From an uncultured Bacteroidales bacterium (GTDB taxonomy: Bacteria > Bacteroidota > Bacteroidia > Bacteroidales > Paludibacteraceae), in the NCBI GenBank assembly GCA_937915765.1, contig CALGHE010000080.1, positions 1 to 64,000 of the forward strand: 64,000 bases of DNA, given 5' to 3'. Shown here in pieces: positions 7,588 to 15,458 of the stretch. Position 1 is the first letter of the stretch. The number at the start of each line of letters is the position of its first letter. The notes beneath the pieces are model-generated. The model was not told the DNA's origin, did not search any database, and was given only the letters and a program-made list of their open reading frames with translations. A program made the position numbers and the translations under genes.

Positions 7588-8107
7588 AAAACTGTATTTT
7601 TAAAATAAAAATCTATAAAAACAAACAAAAATAATAAAAAGGTTTTGAATAATAGTCTTTTGGTTTAATTAATTTTTTTATCAACTTAGAAACACTGTTG
7701 AAAAACATTGTTGATAACTATTTTTTAGGTATGGATAAATTCTAAAAAATAAATTTTTAAAATCCGTTTTTTTGTATATTGAAATCTACTTATGAACTTT
7801 CAAAATTTTTTAACCTCTTTTTTTCTTTAATCATTCAACCTAATTTATAACACTTATCAATACTTTTGAATGCTTTTTATCATTAACTTTGCATTGTTGT
7901 TAATAATGTTGATAACTATAGTTTCTGACTTGTTTTCAGTATTTTACGAAAAAGGTTTCTTTTGATAAGTTGTTTCGTATATCTTAATACTGAATTTTGC
8001 AAGAAAAAAATTCATTTTTTTTCAACCTTATTAACAGACTATTATCATCATCATATAAGTTTATTTAAATTTAAAGATTATTTATATTTATAATAAAAAG
8101 TTGAAAA
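7588..8107. other. AT-rich divergent intergenic region with DnaA-box cluster (candidate oriC)
   Basis: There is no gene in this 520-base gap between divergent nhaD and nadA. It carries eight 9-mers close to the DnaA box TTATNCACA: TTATCAACT at 7678, TGTTGATAA at 7709, TATGGATAA at 7730, TTATCAATA at 7854, directly abutting TGTTAATAA and TGTTGATAA at 7898-7915, TTTTGATAA at 7960 and TTATTAACA at 8028. T- and A-runs around them could serve as an unwinding region. A TAACTTTG promoter-like box lies at 7884-7891. No dnaA gene is adjacent. The call is an inference supported by parS-like sites at 14.4-15.4 kb and a change in G/C balance of plus-strand genes. Confidence 0.5.
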
Positions 8108-9052
8108 ATGGAGAAAACGGATTTGATAAACGAAATAAACAGGCTGAAGATAGAGAAAAACGCTGTGATTATGGCTCACTATTACCAAAGAAAGGAGATT
8201 CAGGATATTGCTGACTGCATCGGCGATAGCCTTGCTCTGGCTCAATGGGCTGCGAAGACTGATGCGGACATAATCGTGCTTTGCGGCGTGCACTTCATGG
8301 GAGAGACTGCGAAAATCCTTTCGCCAGACAAAAAAGTGCTGGTTCCGGACGTTGCGGCGGGATGCTCTTTGGCTGATAGCTGCAAGGCTGCCGAGTTTGC
8401 CGAATTTATTAGAAAAAATCCGGGTCATAAGGTTATTTCTTATGTGAATACTACTGCTGAGGTAAAGGCTCTGACTGATGTTGTCGTGACTTCGACTAAC
8501 GCAAGGCAGATTGTGGAGAGTTTTCCTGAAGATGAGAAAATCATTTTCGGACCGGACAGAAATCTTGGTAATTATATAAATAGCGTGACCGGACGGAATA
8601 TGTTGCTGTGGAACGGCGCTTGCCATGTGCATGAACAGTTTTCTGTGAGGAAAATTGAAAAGCTGAAGGAGGTTTACCCTGATGCTAAGGTGCTTGTGCA
8701 TCCTGAGTGCAAGGGTAGTGTGGTGAGGCTTGCGGACAAGGTCGGCTCTACTGCGGCTCTGCTTAAATTTGCTGTGAATTCGGACAGCAATGTGTTTATT
8801 GTTGCTACTGAAAGCGGAATATTGCACGAAATGCAGAAACAGGCTCCGGAAAAGACTTTCATTCCAGCTCCTCCTGAAGATTCTTCTTGCGCGCTTAACG
8901 ATTGCAATTATATGAAAATGAATACTTTAGAAAAGGTTTATGATGCTTTGAAGAACGAAACTCCGGAAATTATAATTGATAAGGAACTTTCTGAAAAGGC
9001 TGTTAAGCCTATAAAGAAGATGCTTGAGATTAGTGAAATACTTGGTCTTTAA
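8108..9052 (+). CDS. nadA: Quinolinate synthase
   Basis: NadA condenses iminoaspartate with dihydroxyacetone phosphate to quinolinate, in de novo NAD synthesis, using a [4Fe-4S] cluster. The 314-residue protein shows MAHYYQRKEIQDIADCIGDSL, CGVHFMGETAKIL, VPDVAAGCSLADSC, YVNTTAEVKA, ATESGILH and the late CALNDCNYMKMN. Conserved Cys residues lie where the family needs cluster ligands. The start is the only Met before the family core. nadB and nadC are not nearby. The next two genes follow on the same strand with gaps of 12 and 18 bases, so a nadA-mazG-deoC transcript is likely. Confidence 0.95.
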   Translation: MEKTDLINEINRLKIEKNAVIMAHYYQRKEIQDIADCIGDSLALAQWAAKTDADIIVLCGVHFMGETAKILSPDKKVLVPDVAAGCSLADSCKAAEFAEFIRKNPGHKVISYVNTTAEVKALTDVVVTSTNARQIVESFPEDEKIIFGPDRNLGNYINSVTGRNMLLWNGACHVHEQFSVRKIEKLKEVYPDAKVLVHPECKGSVVRLADKVGSTAALLKFAVNSDSNVFIVATESGILHEMQKQAPEKTFIPAPPEDSSCALNDCNYMKMNTLEKVYDALKNETPEIIIDKELSEKAVKPIKKMLEISEILGL

Positions 9053-9064
9053 TTATTTTTTGAC

Positions 9065-9391
9065 ATGACTTTGGACGATTTGCAGACGCGCGTTGACAAC
9101 TGGATCAGGGAGTACGGCGTGCGTTATTTCAGCGAGCTTACAAATACTGCTTTGCTGATGGAGGAGGTGGGAGAGCTTGCTCGTGTGATGGCAAGGAAGT
9201 ATGGCGACCAGTCTTGCAAGGAGAGCGACCTGAACAAGTCGCTCGAAGATGAGATGGCCGACGTGCTATGGGTTCTCGTGTGCCTTGCTAATCAGACTGG
9301 TGTGAACCTTGCTGAGGCTTTTGAAAATAATATTAGGAAAAAGACGGAAAGAGATTCTGAACGTCATATCAATAATATCAAACTTGTATAG
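9065..9391 (+). CDS. MazG-like nucleotide pyrophosphohydrolase
   Basis: The 108-residue single-domain protein has the all-alpha NTP-PPase signature: LLMEEVGELARVMARKYG (EExxE helix) and LEDEMADVLWVLVCLANQTG (ExxD helix), the Mg2+-binding residues of the MazG/dUTPase superfamily. It probably hydrolyses non-canonical nucleoside triphosphates. It is half the length of E. coli MazG, as usual for the short MazG-like family. It sits 12 bases after nadA and 18 before deoC, fitting a nucleotide-metabolism operon. Confidence 0.88.
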   Translation: MTLDDLQTRVDNWIREYGVRYFSELTNTALLMEEVGELARVMARKYGDQSCKESDLNKSLEDEMADVLWVLVCLANQTGVNLAEAFENNIRKKTERDSERHINNIKLV

Positions 9392-9409
9392 ATTTAAATT
9401 TTTTACAGA

Positions 9410-10288
9410 ATGAACGATAAATTTCAAGAACTTTTTGAACAGTATGATTTTTCTTTGACCGACGCTAAGGTCAAGGCTGCTGTCGATAAGATTGTTTCTG
9501 ATAACTTTGACAGAAATAACGAAAAGGCTGTTTATAGCAAGATTCTCAGTTTTATAGATGTAACTTCTTTGAATTCAACTGATTCTGCTGACAGCATTGT
9601 TGAATTTACTGAAAAGGTCAATAATTTTGACGACAATTTTGAAATATTGCCTCACCCGGCCGCTATATGTGTTTATCCTTCTATGGTTCCTGTTGTTCGT
9701 GATACTTTGAGCGAGGATATCGAGATTGCGGCTGTGGCAGGTTTTCCGCATTCGCAGACCTTCCTCGAAGTTAAGGTTGCGGAGGTTGCAATGGCTGTGA
9801 TGGAAGGCGCCACTGAAATTGACGTCGTTTTTCCGCTCGGAAAATTCCTTTCGGGCAATTATGAAGAGGTTTATGATGAGATTAAGGAGATCAAGGATGC
9901 TTGTCGTTCAGCTAAATTGAAGGTGATTTTGGAAACAGGCCTTTTAAAGAGCTCTGAGGCTATTAAAAAGGCTTCTGTAATATCTATGGTTGCAGGAGCG
10001 GATTTCATTAAAACATCGACGGGAAAAGTGGGTCAGGGGGCTTCTCTTGAGGCTGCTTATGTCATGTGTTCTGCGATTAAGGAATTTAACTCTAAAAATA
10101 AGGCTGAAGTTGGATTTAAGGCTGCCGGCGGAATTTCTGAAACTTCTGATGCTGTGAAGTATTATTCTGTTGTTGAGAGCGTGTTGGGCGAAAAGTGGCT
10201 TTCGCCTGAGCTTTTCCGCATAGGCGCAAGCAGGCTTGTGAACAGTCTGCTCTCTTCTTTGGTCGGAGATGAGGTTAAATATTTCTGA
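9410..10288 (+). CDS. deoC: Deoxyribose-phosphate aldolase
   Basis: DeoC cleaves 2-deoxyribose 5-phosphate to acetaldehyde and glyceraldehyde 3-phosphate in deoxynucleoside salvage. The 292-residue protein contains the class I aldolase features: AAVAGFPHSQTFLEVKV, ATEIDVVFPLGKFLSGNY, KVILETGLL, the Schiff-base segment DFIKTSTGKVGQGA with its catalytic Lys, and GFKAAGGI with the second Lys. It is longer than E. coli DeoC at the N terminus, as in other Bacteroidetes. It is the last gene of the nadA group, ending 23 bases before a strong hairpin. Confidence 0.93.
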   Translation: MNDKFQELFEQYDFSLTDAKVKAAVDKIVSDNFDRNNEKAVYSKILSFIDVTSLNSTDSADSIVEFTEKVNNFDDNFEILPHPAAICVYPSMVPVVRDTLSEDIEIAAVAGFPHSQTFLEVKVAEVAMAVMEGATEIDVVFPLGKFLSGNYEEVYDEIKEIKDACRSAKLKVILETGLLKSSEAIKKASVISMVAGADFIKTSTGKVGQGASLEAAYVMCSAIKEFNSKNKAEVGFKAAGGISETSDAVKYYSVVESVLGEKWLSPELFRIGASRLVNSLLSSLVGDEVKYF

Positions 10289-10310
10289 TGTGTTATCTTT
10301 TCATGATGAT

Positions 10311-10347
10311 AAAAAAATGACGGTTTTTTCAGACCGTCATTTTTTTC
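10311..10347. terminator. Bidirectional terminator between deoC and the polyprenyl synthase gene
   Basis: AAATGACGGT and ACCGTCATTT with a T-rich loop and flanking A/T runs. The right arm contains the stop codon of the convergent minus-strand gene. Confidence 0.85.
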
Positions 10348-11308
10348 TTTGTATGGTGTGTTCGAGTGTCATTATCAACGATTTTTTTATGTCGCTGTCT
10401 TCAAAAGAGTCGAGCGTTTTTATAGCTTCATTTTTGAAGTCGTTCATTCTTTTTTCAGCATACTCTATACCCTTGTTTTTGATTGAGAAATCTATAATTC
10501 TTTCTACATTATTTTTACTGAAGTCTTTGTCTTTCAGTATTTTAATATATTCATCAGCATCTTCTGAATTTTTAAGGGCGTAGAGCAGAGGCAGTGTTAT
10601 TTTGCCTTCGCGTATGTCGTTTCCGACTGGTTTTCCTATCTCTTTTTCTGACGAGATATAGTCGAAAATATCATCTTTTATTTGAAAGCATATTCCGTAA
10701 AGCTCTCCAAAAAGTCTCAGTTTTTCTATATTTTCATCGCTCGCATTTACAGATATCGCTCCGGATTTTGTGCATGTTGAAAAAAGCATAGCCGTCTTTT
10801 TCCTTATCACCTGCAAATATTTTTCTTCGTCAACTATAATATTTTTTGTATTGCTTATCTGCAGAAGTTCTCCTTCAGAGAGTTCTTTTCCTAAATTTGT
10901 TATTTCGTTCAGAATTTTGAGATTCTGTGTTTTATTTGCTATTGACAGAGACTGCGAAAGTAAATAATCTCCTACGAGCACGCTAATTTTATTTTTCCAT
11001 ATAGCGTTAACAGACTCTTTTCCGCGTCTTTCGTAAGTGTCGTCAACTATGTCGTCATGAACGAGGCTTGCTGTGTGCAGCAGTTCCAGCGCTATTGCGC
11101 TGTTTATAGTTGCGTCATTTGTTTTGCCGCAAATTTTTCCTGCCAGAAAAGTCATGATGGGGCGTATCTGTTTGCCTTTGTTATCATGCAAATAACCGTT
11201 GACAACACTAAGAAGTTCATTTTCAGTCTGAAAAGCCTCTTCAAAATATTTGTCAAATAACTTAAATTCTTCTCTGATAGGATCCTTTATTTGCTCAATT
11301 GAAATCAT
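10337..11308 (-). CDS. ispB: All-trans polyprenyl diphosphate synthase
   Basis: The 323-residue protein has both aspartate-rich motifs of trans-isoprenyl synthases: LVHDDIVDDTYERRG (FARM) and FQIKDDIFDYISSEKEIGKP (SARM), plus GKQIRPIMTFLAGKIC near the N terminus. It would elongate IPP/FPP to the menaquinone side chain. The exact chain length is not readable. I chose the internal Met at 11308 because a TATATTTG box at 11351-11344 would leave only about 12 bases of leader for the upstream Met at 11326. Its stop codon is buried in the shared terminator stem. Confidence 0.88.
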   Translation of the reverse strand: MISIEQIKDPIREEFKLFDKYFEEAFQTENELLSVVNGYLHDNKGKQIRPIMTFLAGKICGKTNDATINSAIALELLHTASLVHDDIVDDTYERRGKESVNAIWKNKISVLVGDYLLSQSLSIANKTQNLKILNEITNLGKELSEGELLQISNTKNIIVDEEKYLQVIRKKTAMLFSTCTKSGAISVNASDENIEKLRLFGELYGICFQIKDDIFDYISSEKEIGKPVGNDIREGKITLPLLYALKNSEDADEYIKILKDKDFSKNNVERIIDFSIKNKGIEYAEKRMNDFKNEAIKTLDSFEDSDIKKSLIMTLEHTIQRKK

Positions 11309-11343
11309 CTTTTTATTTATTTTCAATCAGTCTAAAATTCCTA

Positions 11344-11351
11344 CAAATATA
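11344..11351 (-). promoter_or_regulatory. Putative -7 box for ispB
   Basis: TATATTTG on the minus strand. No well-spaced TTG is visible upstream, so support is partial. Confidence 0.4.
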
Positions 11352-11576
11352 GTGATTTATCGTAAATATTTAGGTTTTACTGAGTATTTTATTATTTCAT
11401 AAGTTTGGCTTTTATTTCTTGTTTGTTCTTTTTTGTCTAAATATTAAGATTTTTGTTTTTCTAAAACGTTATTATGAAATCTCTTTTTCTTACTTTTGTT
11501 AATGCAATTTGATGTAATTTATAGCTTGTAATTTATGTAGGTTGCTTCAGTGTTAGAAATATTTGAAATTTTGTAT

Positions 11577-14342
11577 ATGAAAGAAAAAAAATTGTTTTTG
11601 ATTGATGCTTATGCATTGATTTACAGAGCTTATTATGCGCTTATAAAGAATCCGAGAATTAATTCTAAGGGTTTCAATACTTCGGCTATTTTAGGTTTTG
11701 TAAATATTCTTGAGGATATTCTTAAAAGTCAGTCGCCAACACATATAGCGGTTTGTTTTGACCCTTCCGGTCCGACTTTCAGACATGAGGCTTATCCTCA
11801 GTACAAGGCTCAGAGGGAGGCTACTCCGGAAGATATAAGGGCTTCTGTTCCAATTCTTAAGGATTTGATTTCGGCTTACAATATACCAATTTTGGAGGTT
11901 AGCGGATTTGAGGCTGACGATGTTGTAGGAACTGTCTCGAAGATTGCCGAAAAAAATGATTTTACCGTTTTTATGCTGACTCCTGACAAGGATTATGCTC
12001 AGCTTGTTTCTGAAAATATTTTTATTTACCGTCCGAAACACGGAGGCGGTTATGAAACTCTTGGTGTTGAGGGTGTGAAGGAGAAGTGGGGACTTTCGTC
12101 TCCGGAGCAGGTCATAGATTTGCTTGGCCTTATGGGTGACTCTTCTGATAATATTCCGGGTTGTCCGGGAGTGGGGGAGAAGACTGCTGCTAAATTGCTG
12201 GACGAGTTTGGTTCTATAGATAATTTGTTAAAAAATACAGATTCTCTTAAAGGGGCTTTGAAGAAGAAGGTGGAGGAGAATGTGGAGCAAATTAAGTTTT
12301 CAAAATTTTTAGCTGAGATTCGTCAGGATGTTCCTATCGAATTTAATGAAGATGAACTTTTGCTGAAATCTCCTGATTTAGAAAAATTGAAAAATATATT
12401 TACAGAACTTGAATTTAAAAATTTGCTTAAGAAATATTTTTCTGCTCCTAAAGTTGAAAAAAAATCACCTCTTCAACCGTCTCTCTTTGAAGAATATGTG
12501 GACGAGCAATCGGGCAAAATTAAATATTCAAATCTCAGCGACTTAAAATCGACTCCTCACACATATCAACTTATTGATAATGAGGAAAAAATAACTGATT
12601 TTTTGGCTAAAATTTCATGTCAGAAAATTTTCTGTTTTGACACAGAAACTACAGGTATTGACTATTTTTCGTCAGATTTGGTAGGTTTTTCATTTAGTTG
12701 GAACGAAGGAGAGGCTTTTTATGTTCCTGTTCCAGAAAAACGTGAAGATGCTCAAATTTTAGTTAATCGTTTCAAATCTGTATTTGAAGATGAGTCTGTT
12801 TTTAAGATAGGTCAGAACTTGAAATTTGATATTTTGATTCTTCGCAATTATGGCGTAGAAGTTAAAGGCAAAATGTTTGACACGATGATAGCTCATTATT
12901 TGATTCAGCCTGAACTTCGTCATGGTATGGATTATCTTGCAGAAATTTATCTGAATTATAAAACTATCACTTATGAAGAACTTTGCGGAAAAGGCAAGGA
13001 GTTGAGACCTATCCGTTCTGTTGAACTTTCTCGAATTTGCGACTATGCTGCCGAAGATGCGGACATAACTTTAAGACTTAAAAATATTCTTGAAAAAGAG
13101 CTTAAAGAAAATAATCTCGAAAAATTGTTTTACGAAATAGAGATGCCTTTGATGGAGGTTCTTGTGCAAATGGAATATGACGGAGTTTGTATTGATACAG
13201 ATTCTTTAAAGCAATCTTCGGTTATTATATCCGAAAAACTTATAAAAATAGAAAGTGACATATTTGCTCTTGCTGGTACTGAATTTAATATAAGTTCTCC
13301 GAAGCAGGTAGGCGAAATTATTTTCGAAAGATTAAAAATTAACGAAAAGGCTCGTAAGACAAAAACAGGACAGTATTCTACATCAGAAGAGGTGCTTGAG
13401 TCTCTTCGCGGAAAACATCCTATAATAGACAAAATACTTGAATTTAGAAGTTTGAAGAAATTATTATCTTCTTATATAGAGGCTTTGCCTTCTTTGATTA
13501 ATTCAAAGACAGGACGCATACATACTTCTTACAATCAGACTGTAACTGCTACAGGTCGTTTAAGTTCAAGTAATCCTAATTTGCAAAATATTCCGATTAG
13601 AGATGAACTTGGCAAGGAAATTCGTAAAGCTTTTGTAGCAAGTGATGATTGTCTGTTTTTTTCTGCCGACTATTCTCAGATAGAGCTTAGAATAATGGCT
13701 CATCTTAGCAATGACGAAAATATGATAGAAGATTTTAAGGCAGGTTATGATATACATTCAGCAACAGCTTCTAAAATATATAAAGTTTCTATAGATGATG
13801 TTACGGAAGATATGAGACGTAAAGCCAAAACAGCTAACTTTGGAATAATATATGGAATTTCAGTTTTTGGTCTTGCAGAACGTTTAGGTATAACTCGCGG
13901 CGAAGCAAAAGAACTTATTGAAGGTTATTTTGAATCATATCCGTCTATAAAAACATATATGGATAAATGTGTAGAAGATGCTAAGGCAAACGGTTATGTA
14001 GAAACTTTGCTAAATAGAAAAAGATTTTTAGCAGATATAAATTCTCAAAATAGTGTGGTGAGAGGCTTTGCTGAACGAAATGCAATTAATGCTCCTATAC
14101 AAGGAACAGCTGCCGATATTATAAAAATAGCTATGGTTAATATTCATCGAAGAATTAAAAAACAAAATTTAAAATCTCAGATGATATTGCAGGTGCATGA
14201 CGAATTGAACTTTAATGTTTATAAAGATGAATTAGAAGTGATAAAAAATATAATAGTAGAAGAAATGGAATCTGCTTTTAAACTTTCAGTACCTCTTAAA
14301 GTTGATTATGGTATGGGCGAAAATTGGCTAATTGCACATTAA
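11577..14342 (+). CDS. polA: DNA polymerase I
   Basis: This 921-residue enzyme fills gaps and removes primers. It has three domains. The N-terminal 5'-3' exonuclease runs from FLIDAYALIYRAYYAL, with FEADDVVGT, TPDKDYAQLV and the H3TH segment SSDNIPGCPGVGEKTA. The middle 3'-5' exonuclease retains its metal ligands (CFDTETTGIDYF; KIGQNLKFDILIL; YAAEDADITLRL), so proofreading looks intact. The C-terminal polymerase has TATGRLSSSNPNLQNIP, DYSQIELRIMAHLS, MRRKAKTANFGIIYG and the catalytic VHDEL. I start at the internal Met (11577) since MKEKKLFLIDAYAL matches family starts; the preceding nine codons do not. It is followed at once by a terminator and a parS-like palindrome. Confidence 0.97.
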   Translation: MKEKKLFLIDAYALIYRAYYALIKNPRINSKGFNTSAILGFVNILEDILKSQSPTHIAVCFDPSGPTFRHEAYPQYKAQREATPEDIRASVPILKDLISAYNIPILEVSGFEADDVVGTVSKIAEKNDFTVFMLTPDKDYAQLVSENIFIYRPKHGGGYETLGVEGVKEKWGLSSPEQVIDLLGLMGDSSDNIPGCPGVGEKTAAKLLDEFGSIDNLLKNTDSLKGALKKKVEENVEQIKFSKFLAEIRQDVPIEFNEDELLLKSPDLEKLKNIFTELEFKNLLKKYFSAPKVEKKSPLQPSLFEEYVDEQSGKIKYSNLSDLKSTPHTYQLIDNEEKITDFLAKISCQKIFCFDTETTGIDYFSSDLVGFSFSWNEGEAFYVPVPEKREDAQILVNRFKSVFEDESVFKIGQNLKFDILILRNYGVEVKGKMFDTMIAHYLIQPELRHGMDYLAEIYLNYKTITYEELCGKGKELRPIRSVELSRICDYAAEDADITLRLKNILEKELKENNLEKLFYEIEMPLMEVLVQMEYDGVCIDTDSLKQSSVIISEKLIKIESDIFALAGTEFNISSPKQVGEIIFERLKINEKARKTKTGQYSTSEEVLESLRGKHPIIDKILEFRSLKKLLSSYIEALPSLINSKTGRIHTSYNQTVTATGRLSSSNPNLQNIPIRDELGKEIRKAFVASDDCLFFSADYSQIELRIMAHLSNDENMIEDFKAGYDIHSATASKIYKVSIDDVTEDMRRKAKTANFGIIYGISVFGLAERLGITRGEAKELIEGYFESYPSIKTYMDKCVEDAKANGYVETLLNRKRFLADINSQNSVVRGFAERNAINAPIQGTAADIIKIAMVNIHRRIKKQNLKSQMILQVHDELNFNVYKDELEVIKNIIVEEMESAFKLSVPLKVDYGMGENWLIAH

Positions 14343-14345
14343 TTT

Positions 14346-14377
14346 AAAAGGGACGTAATTTATTACGTCCCTTTTTT
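14346..14377 (+). terminator. polA terminator
   Basis: AAAAGGGACGTAA pairs with TTACGTCCCTTTT around a 4-base loop, with a T run that abuts the first parS-like site. It also lies 3' of dusB on the other strand. Confidence 0.9.
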
Positions 14378-14392
14378 GTTCCACGTGGAACG
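14377..14392. promoter_or_regulatory. parS-like palindrome 1
   Basis: TGTTCCACGTGGAACG contains the perfect 14-bp palindrome GTTCCACGTGGAAC. It differs from the B. subtilis ParB site TGTTTCACGTGAAACA only at the two symmetric variable positions and the last base. It lies between polA and dusB stops. Confidence 0.75.
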
Positions 14393-14395
14393 TTA

Positions 14396-15379
14396 TTATA
14401 CATTGAAATTTTCTTTTATGCTATCCATAATTTTAAACAAATCTTCTTTTGTTTCTGCTTTCAGCATGGCTATTTTAGTTTGTTTAAAATTATCTATACC
14501 CTTAAAGAGTGGGGAAGCGGCTATATGCCTCCTTGAATGTGTTATTCCTCTTCTTTCATCAAGCCAGTTTACATTATTTTCTACTTGTTGTTTTAATATG
14601 TTTAAATAAAATTCAAATGGCTTTTTTTCTATTTTTTTACCTGTTTCAAGATAGTGTTTTATATCTTCAAATATCCATGGTTGGCCTATACTTCCACGTC
14701 CTATCATTATAGCATCTACGCCATAAGTTTCAAAACACTCTTTTGCACGTTCTGGAGTAGTTATATCTCCGTTTCCTATTATTGGAATTTTTATTCTTGG
14801 ATTAGCTTTTACTTCGCCTATAAGAGTCCAGTCTGCTTCTCCTGTGTACATTTGAGAACGAGTTCTTCCGTGTATAGCTAAAGCCTTAGCACCGCAATCT
14901 TGTATTTGTTCTGCTAAAGTTGTTATGATTTTACTGTTTTCATCCCACCCTAAACGAGTCTTTACAGTGACAGGTTTATTAACTGCTTTAACTACTGCTT
15001 TAACTATTTCTAATAGTTTTGGTACATCTTTTAGAAGTCCTGCACCTCCGCCTTTGCCTGCAACTTTTTTAACAGGACAGCCAAAATTTAAATCTATTAT
15101 ATCAGGGTTAGCCTCTTCTGCACGTTTAGCTGCTTCGGCTATTGGTTCTGGTTCTCTGCCATATAATTGTATAACAACCGGACGTTCTTCTTCGTGTATG
15201 GTAAGTTTTTCTTTTGTTCTTTGTATATCTCTGATTAAAGCATCTGCAGAAATAAATTCCGAATATACCATATCTGCCCCGAAACCTTTACATAATAGTC
15301 TAAAAGCAGGGTCAGTAACATCTTCCATTGGTGCTAAAAATAGAGGATATTTATTAAATTTTATATTATCTATTTGCAT
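14396..15379 (-). CDS. dusB: tRNA-dihydrouridine synthase
   Basis: This 327-residue FMN enzyme reduces uridine in tRNA D-loops with NADPH. Family motifs are FLAPMEDVTDPAFRLLCKGFGADMVYSEF, VVIQLYGREP, DIIDLNFGCPVKKVAGKGGGAGLL with the catalytic Cys, PVTVKTRLGWDE, ALAIHGRTRSQMYTGEADW, and PIIGNGDI followed by DAIMIGRGSIGQPWIF at the phosphate-binding end. The arrangement is the DusB/NifR3-type clade. The gene is bracketed by parS-like palindromes on both sides, and its coding sequence lies between sites 1 and 2. Confidence 0.95.
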   Translation of the reverse strand: MQIDNIKFNKYPLFLAPMEDVTDPAFRLLCKGFGADMVYSEFISADALIRDIQRTKEKLTIHEEERPVVIQLYGREPEPIAEAAKRAEEANPDIIDLNFGCPVKKVAGKGGGAGLLKDVPKLLEIVKAVVKAVNKPVTVKTRLGWDENSKIITTLAEQIQDCGAKALAIHGRTRSQMYTGEADWTLIGEVKANPRIKIPIIGNGDITTPERAKECFETYGVDAIMIGRGSIGQPWIFEDIKHYLETGKKIEKKPFEFYLNILKQQVENNVNWLDERRGITHSRRHIAASPLFKGIDNFKQTKIAMLKAETKEDLFKIMDSIKENFNV

Positions 15380-15393
15380 ATTTTATTAGATAT

Positions 15394-15407
15394 GTTCCAC
15401 GTGGAAC
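15394..15407. promoter_or_regulatory. parS-like palindrome 2
   Basis: Perfect GTTCCACGTGGAAC in the 79-base gap upstream of dusB, preceded by TAT and followed by GTG. Confidence 0.75.
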
Positions 15408-15435
15408 GTGTTAATATTTAATATAAGTTTTTTTT

Positions 15436-15449
15436 GTTCCACGTGGAAC
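15436..15449. promoter_or_regulatory. parS-like palindrome 3
   Basis: Perfect GTTCCACGTGGAAC, 28 bases from site 2, again followed by GTT. It lies just 3' of the U32 protein gene. Confidence 0.75.
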
Positions 15450-15458
15450 GTTATGTTT

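Noticed and set aside
14378..15449. The CACGTG palindromes as transcription-factor operators for dusB
   Set aside because: Three identical 14-bp palindromes, one of them behind the stops of both polA and dusB, fit ParB sites better than an operator.
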